Positions 7,957-16,688 of a stretch of 64,000 nucleotides of DNA are shown here, in pieces. Origin of the DNA: an uncultured Alphaproteobacteria bacterium (GTDB taxonomy: Bacteria; Pseudomonadota; Alphaproteobacteria; RF32; CAG-239); contig CAKQLP010000003.1 in the NCBI GenBank assembly GCA_934254675.1, positions 117,233-181,232 on the forward strand, in the 5' to 3' direction. Made by a program: the position numbers and the translations under genes. The number at the start of each line of letters is the position of its first letter. Within the stretch, counting starts at the first letter, position 1. The notes under the pieces are model-generated. The model did not search any database, was not told where the DNA came from, and was given only the letters and a program-made list of their open reading frames with translations.

Positions 7957-9048
7957 ATGAAAGTTTTAGTTGGTTTAAGCGGCGGTGTGGATTCTTCGGT
8001 GACAGTTTGTTTGCTGAAACAACAGGGATATGAAGTGATTGGCGCGACAATGTCTATTTGGGATAAAAATACACATTTCAGTGGAGATGTTCATGCTGAT
8101 TCTTGCTTTTCGCCGCACGAAAAACAAGATATTGAGGCCGCGCGCGCGTTATGTCAAAAAATTGATATCCCGTACTATGTTTTAGATTGTTCAGCTCGCT
8201 ATAAGCAAATGGTGCTAGAAAACTTTAAACATGAATATAAGGCCGGCCGCACGCCAAACCCGTGTGTGATGTGTAATTCCTACATCAAATTTAACGCTTT
8301 GCCAGAAGAGGCTAAAGCACAAGGTCTAGAATTTGATAAATTTGCCACCGGACACTATGCGCAAGTTTGTTTTGATGAAAAGCGCAATCGTTATGTGATT
8401 AAGCGCGGATTGGACAGCACCAAAGACCAGTCGTATTTCTTGTATCGGTTAAATCAAGAGCAATTGGCGCACGTTTTAATGCCGTTGGGCGGACTAACCA
8501 AAAATCGGGTGCGGGAATTGGCGCGCGAGTTTGGACTTGAAGTTTCGGACAAACCGGATAGTCAAGATTTTTATACCGGAGATATTAACGATATTTTGCA
8601 AAATGAACCGCAAGTTGGTAATTTTGTAACCCGTGACGGAAGAGTTTTGGGACAACATCAGGGAATTTGGCATTACACGGTTGGACAACGGCGCGGAATG
8701 GGAATTGCCGCTGAACGTCCGTTGTATGTTCTTGGGTTTAACAAAGACAAGAATGAAGTCATTGTTGGTTTTGAAGAAGAGTGTGAACGTTCGGGATTGA
8801 TTGCCGCCGAGTTGTGCGGAGAAGTGGCTGAGTTAACAGCACCTTTGGAATGCGAGGCTAAGATTCGTTCTTCTCAGCAACCGACACCCGTAAAAGTCAT
8901 GCCATTGTCGGATGGTAAAATAGAAGTTCGTTTTTATGCAAAGCAAAAAGCGATTGCACCGGGGCAATCGGTGGTATTTTACCATAAAAATGGTGAAAAT
9001 GACGAAGTTCTTTTGGGTGGTGGAATCATTGAGTCGAATTTAGAGTAA
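7957..9048 (+). CDS. mnmA: tRNA-specific 2-thiouridylase MnmA, CxxC variant
   Basis: The ATG is preferred over the GTG 15 nt upstream because GAGG sits just before it. The PP-loop GLSGGVDSSV, the GHYA block, QSYFLYRL and TVGQRRGMGIA identify MnmA, which installs s2U34 in tRNA Lys, Glu and Gln. The first catalytic-cysteine block is NPCVMCN, giving CxxC. The second cysteine of the usual DSQDICFV block is missing: the sequence reads DSQDFYTGDIN. The protein therefore looks like the variant that may rely on CxxC (perhaps with an iron-sulfur cluster) rather than a two-cysteine persulfide relay. Length (363) is normal. Confidence 0.92.
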   Translation: MKVLVGLSGGVDSSVTVCLLKQQGYEVIGATMSIWDKNTHFSGDVHADSCFSPHEKQDIEAARALCQKIDIPYYVLDCSARYKQMVLENFKHEYKAGRTPNPCVMCNSYIKFNALPEEAKAQGLEFDKFATGHYAQVCFDEKRNRYVIKRGLDSTKDQSYFLYRLNQEQLAHVLMPLGGLTKNRVRELAREFGLEVSDKPDSQDFYTGDINDILQNEPQVGNFVTRDGRVLGQHQGIWHYTVGQRRGMGIAAERPLYVLGFNKDKNEVIVGFEEECERSGLIAAELCGEVAELTAPLECEAKIRSSQQPTPVKVMPLSDGKIEVRFYAKQKAIAPGQSVVFYHKNGENDEVLLGGGIIESNLE

Positions 9049-9069
9049 TATATTTAGAAGTGAAAAATG

Positions 9070-9098
9070 TGCTCTGTGTTTCAGAGCATATTTTTTTT
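9070..9098 (+). terminator. Terminator after mnmA
   Basis: TGCTCTG/CAGAGCA stem followed by an eight-base T-run. Confidence 0.85.
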
Positions 9099-9156
9099 GT
9101 AATATTTTTTAGAAAATTATCATGTTGCAAAAGATGTTTTATTGGATTTAAAAAAC

Positions 9157-9184
9157 AAAAAAAGAGTTATTTCTAACTCTTTTT
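9157..9184 (-). terminator. Terminator of tRNA-Asp
   Basis: AAAAGAGTTA/TAACTCTTTT hairpin directly downstream (minus strand) of the tRNA CCA end, with a T-run on that strand. Confidence 0.85.
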
Positions 9185-9187
9185 AAC

Positions 9188-9264
9188 TGGCGGGAGCGAC
9201 GAGGCTCGAACTCGCGACCTCATGCGTGACAGGCATGCATTCTAACCAACTGAACTACGCCCCC
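9188..9264 (-). tRNA. tRNA-Asp (GTC)
   Basis: 77 nt. The acceptor stem GGGGGCG pairs with CGCTCCC (one G-U). Discriminator G and CCA are encoded. The D-arm is GTTCAGTTGGTTAGAAT, the anticodon loop CTGTCAC has anticodon GTC, and the T-arm contains GAGTTCGAGCCTC. All arms fold canonically. Confidence 0.97.
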
Positions 9265-9440
9265 AACGACAAGACATCTTATATACAATAAAAAATAATA
9301 ATGCAAGAACTTTTTTTATTTTTTTGAAAAAAATTTAAAATTGTGGAAAATTTAGAGATTTTTTAGGTATAACTTGATTATCTACTTGCATTGATATCTA
9401 AAATATATCAAACTTCAGGCATTATTGAATTGGATTTAGA

Positions 9441-11441
9441 ATGCCTAAGTTTACAAATTTAAGAAAAAAGGTGCGTCGGCGCCGTATAGAAACTGTTTTG
9501 CTTGCAGGGTACGCAGTTGCGGTTACATGTGCGTTATTTGTTTCTATGCTTAATAGAGAAAAAGTGCCCGAAGTCAAAAGTTCTTTTGTGGACGAAAGTT
9601 ATGATTTTAATAATGATGTTATGACGCCGGCGTTTAATGATGAAAAAGATAATCCATTTGATGTTTTATACGCCCAAGTTAACAATATAAAATTATTGAG
9701 TGATGACCGCGTTTTGATTTCTAAGTATATGCTGACGCAAGACGGGCAATCTAGTGTTGTGATGCCGATTCAGCCTAAACCGAAAACATTTGAGCAAGCA
9801 GGAAGTTTTGAGGGTATCTATCAAAAAGAGCGGCGCGTATTGGTTGTTTCTTCAGGTGATAACTTTATTGGCCTTTTAACGAATTTGGGCATGGAAACAA
9901 AGAGCGCGACAAATGCGTATAATACATTGAAAAAAGTCTATGACGCTCGCAAGTTAAAAGTCGGACAACATATTGAATTAACAGCTACTTTTGATGTGCA
10001 GTCAAAATCATTGGAAGCTCTGGATACTTTGGTGATAGAGCCGGTTCACGGAACCAGATATATTTTGCAAATCAACGAGTACGACCAATTTGAGGCAAGA
10101 GTTGAACAAGAAGAATTTGCATATGAAATTAAAAATATAAAAGGAACTGTTTCCGGAAATGTCAGTGCCTCATTAAATAAAGCCGGTGTGCCATATAAAT
10201 TGTGCGGAAAAGTGACACAAATGTTTGCTCATATCATTGATTTTAGACGGGATGTAAAAAAAGGTGACACGTTTAATGTTAAATATGAAATAAATAAAGA
10301 TTCCAGCGGAAACATTGTAAAAGTTGGTGATGTTATTTATGCATCGTTTAGTGTCGGTAATCAAAATTATAAGTTATATCGTTATAAATCACGCAATGGT
10401 GAAATCGGTTATTATGATGAAAAAGGCGGTGGCAAAAAAACTGGATTGGATAAAAAACCTCTGGCCATGCGCAATGCTCGCATTTCTTCTTTGTTTGGTT
10501 ATAGAAGACATCCAATTTATAAAACGACAAAATTTCACAGCGGTGTTGACTATGCAGCGCCTCGCGGTACGGCTATTTATGCCAGCGGTTCTGGGACTAT
10601 TGAAATTGCACGCTATGTGAACGGATATGGTAATTTTATAAAGATTCGGCACAATTCAGAATATGAAACAGCCTATGGTCATATGCAAAAATTTGCGTCG
10701 GGAATGAGACCGGGGATTCGTGTTAAAAAAGGACAGATAATTGGATATGTCGGCAGTACAGGACGTTCAACCGGACCACATCTTCATTTTGAAATTTTGC
10801 GGAAGGGACAAAGAATTGACCCACTGAAAGCAAAAGTTGCAACAGGAAATGATTTAACGGGAAACCAATTGGCCGAGTTTAAGCGTATGGTGAAGCAAGT
10901 TGATAGTATTAAGGTTACAGAACTTGTAGCAACAGAAAAGAAAAAAGAAGAGGTCAAAGCGCAAGAAGAAGCTGTCGCGCAAAAAGAAGCTGTCACACAA
11001 AAAGAAGCTGTCGCGCAAAAAGAAGCTGTCGCACAAAAAGAAGCTGCCGCACAAAAAGAAGCTGTCGCGCAAAAGGTTTTGAATGAAAAAGAAAAAAATA
11101 TTGAAGCAAAAACATTAACGCAAGAATCAACCTTAATAAATATAAATGCGGAAAATGCTTCGGTTAAATCTGAAAAAAGCAAAACAGAAAACGTGAATAT
11201 TCCTCAAAAAGTAGATGTTTTTGCGAATGAAACTGTTTCGGCTTCAACGGATATAAGCATTTCTACGGAGGGTATGCAATTAGATAAAAAAGAAGTTGAA
11301 GAGGCGTTGCCAAACAATTCAAAAAGAAAATTGTTGTATCCGCCGGCTCTTTCATCCAAGAAAAAAATGGCGCAAAAGAAAGAGGCTTTGAAATCTTTGA
11401 AAATTGTTCGCGCTATCTCTCGTAAACCAAAAAGAAAATAA
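9441..11441 (+). CDS. Membrane-anchored M23 peptidoglycan endopeptidase with repetitive C-terminus
   Basis: 666 residues. A basic N-terminus and a TM helix (~res 18-38) place the rest in the periplasm. Residues ~130-330 resemble the Csd3/OapA-type prodomain. The LytM core has HSGVDYAAPRGT (zinc ligands H and D), YGHM and GPHLHFEI (HxH), so all metal ligands are present. The family cuts peptide crosslinks in murein during growth or division. After residue ~480 the chain becomes low-complexity, including six perfect-length 18-bp repeats encoding KEAVAQ, then a basic tail. The repeat number could vary without breaking the frame. Confidence 0.9.
   Translation: MPKFTNLRKKVRRRRIETVLLAGYAVAVTCALFVSMLNREKVPEVKSSFVDESYDFNNDVMTPAFNDEKDNPFDVLYAQVNNIKLLSDDRVLISKYMLTQDGQSSVVMPIQPKPKTFEQAGSFEGIYQKERRVLVVSSGDNFIGLLTNLGMETKSATNAYNTLKKVYDARKLKVGQHIELTATFDVQSKSLEALDTLVIEPVHGTRYILQINEYDQFEARVEQEEFAYEIKNIKGTVSGNVSASLNKAGVPYKLCGKVTQMFAHIIDFRRDVKKGDTFNVKYEINKDSSGNIVKVGDVIYASFSVGNQNYKLYRYKSRNGEIGYYDEKGGGKKTGLDKKPLAMRNARISSLFGYRRHPIYKTTKFHSGVDYAAPRGTAIYASGSGTIEIARYVNGYGNFIKIRHNSEYETAYGHMQKFASGMRPGIRVKKGQIIGYVGSTGRSTGPHLHFEILRKGQRIDPLKAKVATGNDLTGNQLAEFKRMVKQVDSIKVTELVATEKKKEEVKAQEEAVAQKEAVTQKEAVAQKEAVAQKEAAAQKEAVAQKVLNEKEKNIEAKTLTQESTLININAENASVKSEKSKTENVNIPQKVDVFANETVSASTDISISTEGMQLDKKEVEEALPNNSKRKLLYPPALSSKKKMAQKKEALKSLKIVRAISRKPKRK
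10968..11075 (+). repeat. Six tandem 18-bp repeats within the M23 gene
   Basis: Six consecutive units of consensus GAAGCTGTCGCGCAAAAA (E-A-V-A-Q-K), differing by a few bases, from 10968 in exact 18-nt steps. Unit loss or gain is frame-neutral. Confidence 0.9.
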
Positions 11442-11526
11442 ATAACTTTTGTATATCCTGAATAAGTATCTTGATATTGGCAATTATAAATCTTAAATTT
11501 TATAGCAAATAGGAGAGGTCTGAAAA

Positions 11527-11979
11527 ATGGATAATTTACCAGAATTGAAAGATATTCATTTGCCGCTGGATGGAGTTTCGATTTTTCCATTAGCATCCGG
11601 TTGGTGGTGGATTCTAGCTATCTTTATTGCTGTTTTAGGTTTAACAAAAGTTTTATGGTGGCTAAGAAAAAACAGTAAAAAAATATATGCAAAGTATTTG
11701 TTAAATCAAAATGCTGCAGATAATACAGCTGTTTCAGCGATAAAAATGTCTGAATTGTTAAGAAGAATTTGCATCAGCCGATATCCTGAAGCGGTGGCTT
11801 TGTCCGGTCAAGAATGGATAAATTTTGTAAATGGACACGCTAAAATGAAATTATCAGAGCAAACGGCGCAACTTTTAGAAAACGCTCCGTATGCGCCACG
11901 GTCGAGTTTGCTTTTTTCTGAAGAAAATATCAAAAATTTACGATTGTTTTGTCAAAATTGGATAGGAGAAAATTTATGA
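11527..11979 (+). CDS. DUF4381-type protein of the Bat locus
   Basis: 150 residues. A short N-terminal stretch (LPELKDIHLPLDGVSIFPLASGWWW) leads into one TM helix (~res 27-46), then a cytoplasmic helical domain with LLRRICISRYPEAVALSGQEWINFVNG. This arrangement is characteristic of DUF4381 proteins encoded just before BatA-type VWA proteins. It overlaps batA by ATGA, indicating translational coupling. Its biochemical role is unknown; it probably works with the membrane VWA proteins. Confidence 0.75.
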   Translation: MDNLPELKDIHLPLDGVSIFPLASGWWWILAIFIAVLGLTKVLWWLRKNSKKIYAKYLLNQNAADNTAVSAIKMSELLRRICISRYPEAVALSGQEWINFVNGHAKMKLSEQTAQLLENAPYAPRSSLLFSEENIKNLRLFCQNWIGENL

Positions 11980-12986
11980 TAAGTCACTTTGCCTATCCAC
12001 AAGCCTTTTGGCTGTTATTGTTTCCGGTTGTTGTGTATTTTGTGGTTGTTCCAATAAAAGAAAAATATGGAGATGCCTTAAAAATTCCATTTTTAACAGA
12101 TATAAAGCAAATACAAAGCAATAGCGGTAGAGCGGTTTTATATAAAACGCATTTATTTAGCTGGGTTAAAGTTCTTTTGTTGATTATGCTTTGGGCTGTT
12201 TTGGTCTGTGCGGTTGCTCGTCCGCAATGGGTTGGAAAACCGATTCCTGTTAAAAATGAAGGACGGGATATTCTAATGGTTGTGGATATTTCCAATTCAA
12301 TGAGTGAAAGAGATTTTCAATATCAGAAAAAAATGTACGATCGTTTAACCGCAGTTAAAAATATTGTTAATGATTTTGTTGATAAGCGCACTTCAGACAG
12401 AATGGGATTAGTTTTATTTGGAACAAGAGCGTATTTGCAATCTCCATTAACATATGATAAAAAATCGCTCAAAGAAATTTTATGGACGGCTGAAGCCGGT
12501 ATGGCCGGAAATTCAACATCCATTGGCGATGCGGTAGGAGTTGCTTTAAAAACTTTGGCTGCGGATGATGAAAAAAAGGATAATAAGGTTATTATTTTAC
12601 TGACGGATGGAGAAAATAACGATGGTAGTCTTTCATTACCGCAAGCGATAGCTTTAGCAAAAGATGAAGGTGTAAAAATATATACTATTGGCGTTGGCAG
12701 CGATACAGAAAGTTTTTTTGGTGGTCTGTTTTCTATTCCTGTAAATTCAGGGTTGGATGAAGAAAGTTTGAAGTCTTTGGCCGAAGAAACAAAGGGAAAT
12801 TATTTTAGGGCAAAAGATATTGCCTCTTTATTTCAAATTTATAATCAAATAGATAAAATGGAACCTCAAATAAGTGAAGGGCGTTATGTGCAGGAAGTTA
12901 AGGAACTGTATCCGTATCCGGCAGGTGTGGCTTTAATTTTGTTGATTTTACTGTTTTGGGCGTCGAGAAAAGGAAATTTAGAATGA
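11976..12986 (+). CDS. batA: BatA-like VWA-domain membrane protein
   Basis: Start at the ATG overlapping the previous stop, with GGAG upstream. Two N-terminal TM helices precede a von Willebrand A domain with an intact MIDAS: DISNSMS (DxSxS), a Thr in GNSTSIGDAVG, and TDGENNDG. A C-terminal TM helix (YPAGVALILLILLFW) follows. Bat proteins were first linked to aerotolerance in Bacteroides and form membrane complexes with MoxR AAA+ ATPases. The gene overlaps the next one by ATGA. Confidence 0.85.
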   Translation: MISHFAYPQAFWLLLFPVVVYFVVVPIKEKYGDALKIPFLTDIKQIQSNSGRAVLYKTHLFSWVKVLLLIMLWAVLVCAVARPQWVGKPIPVKNEGRDILMVVDISNSMSERDFQYQKKMYDRLTAVKNIVNDFVDKRTSDRMGLVLFGTRAYLQSPLTYDKKSLKEILWTAEAGMAGNSTSIGDAVGVALKTLAADDEKKDNKVIILLTDGENNDGSLSLPQAIALAKDEGVKIYTIGVGSDTESFFGGLFSIPVNSGLDEESLKSLAEETKGNYFRAKDIASLFQIYNQIDKMEPQISEGRYVQEVKELYPYPAGVALILLILLFWASRKGNLE

Positions 12987-14842
12987 CATGGTGGCAAGAT
13001 TTTCATTTTTTACGTCCATACTGGCTGTTAGCTTTGGTTATACCGGTTTTGCTGTTTGGCATGATTATGGGAAAAACTTATGTGCAGTCGGCATGGAGTA
13101 AGGTCTGTGATAAAAATTTATTGGATTTTTTATTAGTTAAAGGCTCAGGTCAAAAGGGAAATTATTTAAAATATAGTATGCCTTTTTCAGCTTTATTTTT
13201 GGTTATAGCTTTGGCCGGACCAACTTGGATGAAAAAAGATAATCCAGCGCTAAGTATGGATAATCCAGTTATGATTTTATTGAACATGTCTGGAGAAATG
13301 TGGAATAAAGATGTTTCTCCCAATAGAATTTCTCGAGCCAAGTATGTGGTTAAAGATTTGACATCAACTTTAAAAAACACAGAAAGCGGTCTAATTGTGT
13401 ACAGTCGGGAGCCGTTTGTTATAACGCCGTTGACCGAAGACGGAGCTATTATCGACAACTTGCTTCCAGCGTTGGAAATGAATATAATGCCTCAGGATGG
13501 AGATAGGTTGGACAGAGCTGTTGATTTAGCGACTGAAAGAATGAAAAATGTTGGATTTTCAAATGGTAATATCATTGTCTTAACGTCAAACATTGGCGAA
13601 CGATTTGATAAAGTTTTGGAAAGTGCGGCAAAAGCATCTCATGAAGGGTTTGATGTTAATATCATAAATATGAATTCGGTAGAAAATGATAAGTTAAAGA
13701 TGGTGGCCAATAAAGGAAATGGTGTGTATCTGAGATATAATCAGTCTTTGTCCTCTTTGATTGATAAAATTAATGATATTACGATGAAAGAAATTAAACA
13801 GAGCCAAAATATGCAAACAGTGTGGACGGATAGCGGATGGTATTTTTTATGGTTTCCGTTGATTTTGCTGTTAGGTTATTTTCGGCGAGGATTAATTTTT
13901 CTTTTTATACTGGGTATGTTTGAAGCATATTCCAATACCGCGTCAGCCAATTGGTTTTTAAATAATAATCAGCAGGGATTGAAAAATTTTGAAAAACAAA
14001 ATTATGATGTTGCTGCCGATAAATTTACGGATCAGCGCTGGAAAGGGGCGGCACTATATAAAAAAGGTGATTATGCGGCGGCTTATGAAAGTTTTTCAAA
14101 AAAAGATGACGCGGTTGCTTTGTATAATCAGGGAAATGCGTTGGCAAAAATGGGAAAGATTGATGAGGCTATAAAAAAATATGAAGAAGCTTTGCAAAAA
14201 AAACAAAAATTTCCGGATGCTAAATTTAATTTAGAATATTTAAAAAAACAAAAACAGCAACAGCAAAAACAACAAAGTCAACAGAAGGATAAAAAACAAA
14301 ACGAACAGCAAAATGAAAAAAACACTCAGCAAAATGCAGAACAAAACGAGCAACAGGATAAAAAAGATGATTTGCAGAAAAAGCAAAGTGAAAATCAAGA
14401 TTCTTCAATGACTGATAGCAAAAAAAATCCGTCTCAAGCAGAAAGTTCAAAAGAGCAAAGTGAGGATGTATCCAAAGATAATGAAGATTCTGAACAGCAA
14501 TCTTCTGAAATTGACAAGTCTCAGCAAAAAGAAAATGAATCCTCTTCAAAAAAAGAAAACAACGCCTCAAAAGAACAATCTCAAAAACAACAAACCGATG
14601 CGTCAGATAAAAATGGGGAACAGAATGATAATAAAAATATTTCCGATATAAAAGAGGATGAAACTCAAAAAACGGATGAGAAAAAAGAATTGTCTATCAG
14701 TGCTGGTGATGAGAATCAAAAAAACAAACGTGAAAAAATTAAAGCTAAAATGCAAAAATTTAGGCAAGTTCCAGAAGACAAAGGTGGATTACTGAGAGCA
14801 TTTATTCAAAAAGAATACGCTCGAAAGAGATATGAAGAATAA
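12983..14842 (+). CDS. BatB/BatC-type fusion: degenerate VWA plus TPR and low-complexity tail
   Basis: 619 residues. TM helices lie near the N-terminus, then a VWA-like domain whose MIDAS is degraded (LLNMSGEM instead of DxSxS, and TSNIGE in place of TDG), so metal binding is doubtful. After another TM pair at ~res 285-330 come two TPR units (GAALYKKGDYAAAYESF; ALYNQGNALAKMGKIDEAIKKYEEAL). A ~200-residue Q/K/E/S/N-rich tail ends in a conserved-looking RQVPEDKGGLLRAFIQKEYARKRY segment, typical of BatB/C C-termini. In many Bat operons these parts are separate genes. Co-transcribed with batA and batD. Confidence 0.8.
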   Translation: MTWWQDFHFLRPYWLLALVIPVLLFGMIMGKTYVQSAWSKVCDKNLLDFLLVKGSGQKGNYLKYSMPFSALFLVIALAGPTWMKKDNPALSMDNPVMILLNMSGEMWNKDVSPNRISRAKYVVKDLTSTLKNTESGLIVYSREPFVITPLTEDGAIIDNLLPALEMNIMPQDGDRLDRAVDLATERMKNVGFSNGNIIVLTSNIGERFDKVLESAAKASHEGFDVNIINMNSVENDKLKMVANKGNGVYLRYNQSLSSLIDKINDITMKEIKQSQNMQTVWTDSGWYFLWFPLILLLGYFRRGLIFLFILGMFEAYSNTASANWFLNNNQQGLKNFEKQNYDVAADKFTDQRWKGAALYKKGDYAAAYESFSKKDDAVALYNQGNALAKMGKIDEAIKKYEEALQKKQKFPDAKFNLEYLKKQKQQQQKQQSQQKDKKQNEQQNEKNTQQNAEQNEQQDKKDDLQKKQSENQDSSMTDSKKNPSQAESSKEQSEDVSKDNEDSEQQSSEIDKSQQKENESSSKKENNASKEQSQKQQTDASDKNGEQNDNKNISDIKEDETQKTDEKKELSISAGDENQKNKREKIKAKMQKFRQVPEDKGGLLRAFIQKEYARKRYEE

Positions 14843-14854
14843 AGTGAGGTTGAT

Positions 14855-16627
14855 ATGAAGAATATTTTGGGATATGTGACGGTGTTTTTGTTGTGGACCG
14901 GAAGTTTGCAAGCGCAAACTCTTGTGGCGGAGGTTGATAGCAACGAAGTTCCCTTAGGTGAAGTATTTAATTTAAACTTGACGTACGATGGTGCTGACGG
15001 GGGAACATTGCAACCTGACTTGAGTGTTTTGCAACAAGATTTTTCAATTTATTCCACCTCTAGTTCTACTCAAGTAAGCATTATAAATGGGCGGACTTCT
15101 CACCGACAAGATTGGGATATCGGATTGATAGCCAAACATGAGGGAAAAATGACCATTCCTGAAATTTTAGTGGGAAAAAGTAAATCTCAGCCATTAAATA
15201 TCAACGTGTTGCCGGCTGGAACAAATGTTACAACAAATAAAAAAGACCGCAACGCTTATATGAAAAATGACAACACTTTGGCGGAAGCGGCAAAATTTTC
15301 AGTTAACTTGACAGTAGATAAAAAACAAGCCTATTTACAGCAAGAAGTTAATGCCGAAGTCGTGATTAATGAAAAAATGGGATTGCAATTGACCTCTGAG
15401 CCACAGTTTGGCGCAACGTCGGATTGGCTTGTCAAATCTTTAGGAAATCCACAAGTTTCTCAGCAAAATGGCGAAAGAGAAATCAGATTTCAATATGCTT
15501 TATTTCCGCAAAAAAGCGGATTGCTTAGTATTCCTTCTGTTAAAATTAATGGATTTTATGTGAGTTCGGAAATGAGACAAAAAGCACCAGTGTTGCAACA
15601 AGGATTTAATAGTTTATTTCAGATGATGAGCATGGATTTTGATGATATGTTCGGGGTAAAGAAACCTGTTGAATTATATACAAAACCTGTTGAAATAAAA
15701 GTGCTTCCTGTTGTTTCTGAATGGAATAATAATTGGTGGATTCCGGCTGAGAGTTTGAAACTTCAAGCATTCTGGGAACAAAAAAAGCCTTTATTCAAAA
15801 TTGGCGAAACGGTTGCGCGAGAAATTGTTATAACGGCATCCGGTGTTGATGAATCGCAATTGCCGGAATTAGATTTGTCGGCGGGTGAAAACTTTAAACA
15901 ATATCCGGAAAATCCTCAATTGACATCTGAAGTTCATAATGGAAAAATTGTTTCTCAATCGGTTATTCGTGTTGTTTATATTCCTCAAAATGGCGGTGAG
16001 CAAATTTTACCTGAAATTAAATTGCCATGGTTTAATGTAAAAACTAAAAAAATAGAGATGGCGACTATACCGGCGGAAAAAGTTTTTGTTGAAGGTTTGC
16101 CTCAAAAATTAGAAAAGCGGATAACAGAAACTGCTCAAAAAGAACATATTGAAAAAGAGGAAAAAGAAAATGTATCTTTAAAACAAAAAAATGAAAAAAT
16201 GGAGTTCTTTTCATTAAAAATCGTGATTGCTTGTGTGATTGGGGCTTTTATGTTGGGACTTTTATTAAGCCGATTTTTCTTAAACAATGCCACAAATAAA
16301 AAAGCGAAAAACAAAAAAAATAATTCAGCGTGGTGCAGTAGAATATCCAAAGATTTAGAAGTTAAAGATTATAGGGCATTGCGTGATGATTTGCTGAAGT
16401 GGGGAAATGAGGAGTTCTGTGACACAAGAATTTGCAATTTGAATGATTTATCAGAAAATGTAAATGAAGAAGAATTTCGTAATCAACTGTATTTATTAAA
16501 TCAGTCATTATATGGAGATAAAATGGTGGAATTGGATGCAAAGAAAATTTTGAAAATTATAAAATCATGTCATTTGACTAAAAAATCAAAAGCTGTTGAG
16601 GAACCACTGCCTAAACTTTATAAATAA
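14855..16627 (+). CDS. batD: BatD-like membrane-anchored protein
   Basis: 590 residues. Signal peptide ending SLQAQ, then repeated Ig-like beta domains. BatD signatures include VDSNEVPLGEVFNLNLTYDG and GLSPMETHOD-like blocks such as DFSIYSTSSSTQVSIING. One TM helix (~res 455-475) is followed by a cytoplasmic helical region ending near a Lys-rich C-terminus. It follows batB/C by 12 nt with GTGAGG as RBS. BatD proteins are thought to present a periplasmic scaffold to the VWA partners. No MoxR or DUF58 gene follows; the next gene is unrelated. Confidence 0.8.
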   Translation: MKNILGYVTVFLLWTGSLQAQTLVAEVDSNEVPLGEVFNLNLTYDGADGGTLQPDLSVLQQDFSIYSTSSSTQVSIINGRTSHRQDWDIGLIAKHEGKMTIPEILVGKSKSQPLNINVLPAGTNVTTNKKDRNAYMKNDNTLAEAAKFSVNLTVDKKQAYLQQEVNAEVVINEKMGLQLTSEPQFGATSDWLVKSLGNPQVSQQNGEREIRFQYALFPQKSGLLSIPSVKINGFYVSSEMRQKAPVLQQGFNSLFQMMSMDFDDMFGVKKPVELYTKPVEIKVLPVVSEWNNNWWIPAESLKLQAFWEQKKPLFKIGETVAREIVITASGVDESQLPELDLSAGENFKQYPENPQLTSEVHNGKIVSQSVIRVVYIPQNGGEQILPEIKLPWFNVKTKKIEMATIPAEKVFVEGLPQKLEKRITETAQKEHIEKEEKENVSLKQKNEKMEFFSLKIVIACVIGAFMLGLLLSRFFLNNATNKKAKNKKNNSAWCSRISKDLEVKDYRALRDDLLKWGNEEFCDTRICNLNDLSENVNEEEFRNQLYLLNQSLYGDKMVELDAKKILKIIKSCHLTKKSKAVEEPLPKLYK

Positions 16628-16688
16628 CTTGCATATAGCATAAATATATGTTCTAATATTTTTGATATAGTTAGAGGATAAGAAGCTT

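Noticed and set aside
10784..11182. Minus-strand open frame of Cys/Ala/Ser/Phe repeats opposite the M23 gene
   Set aside because: It mirrors the 18-bp repeats; no start signal and a composition typical of antisense shadow frames.
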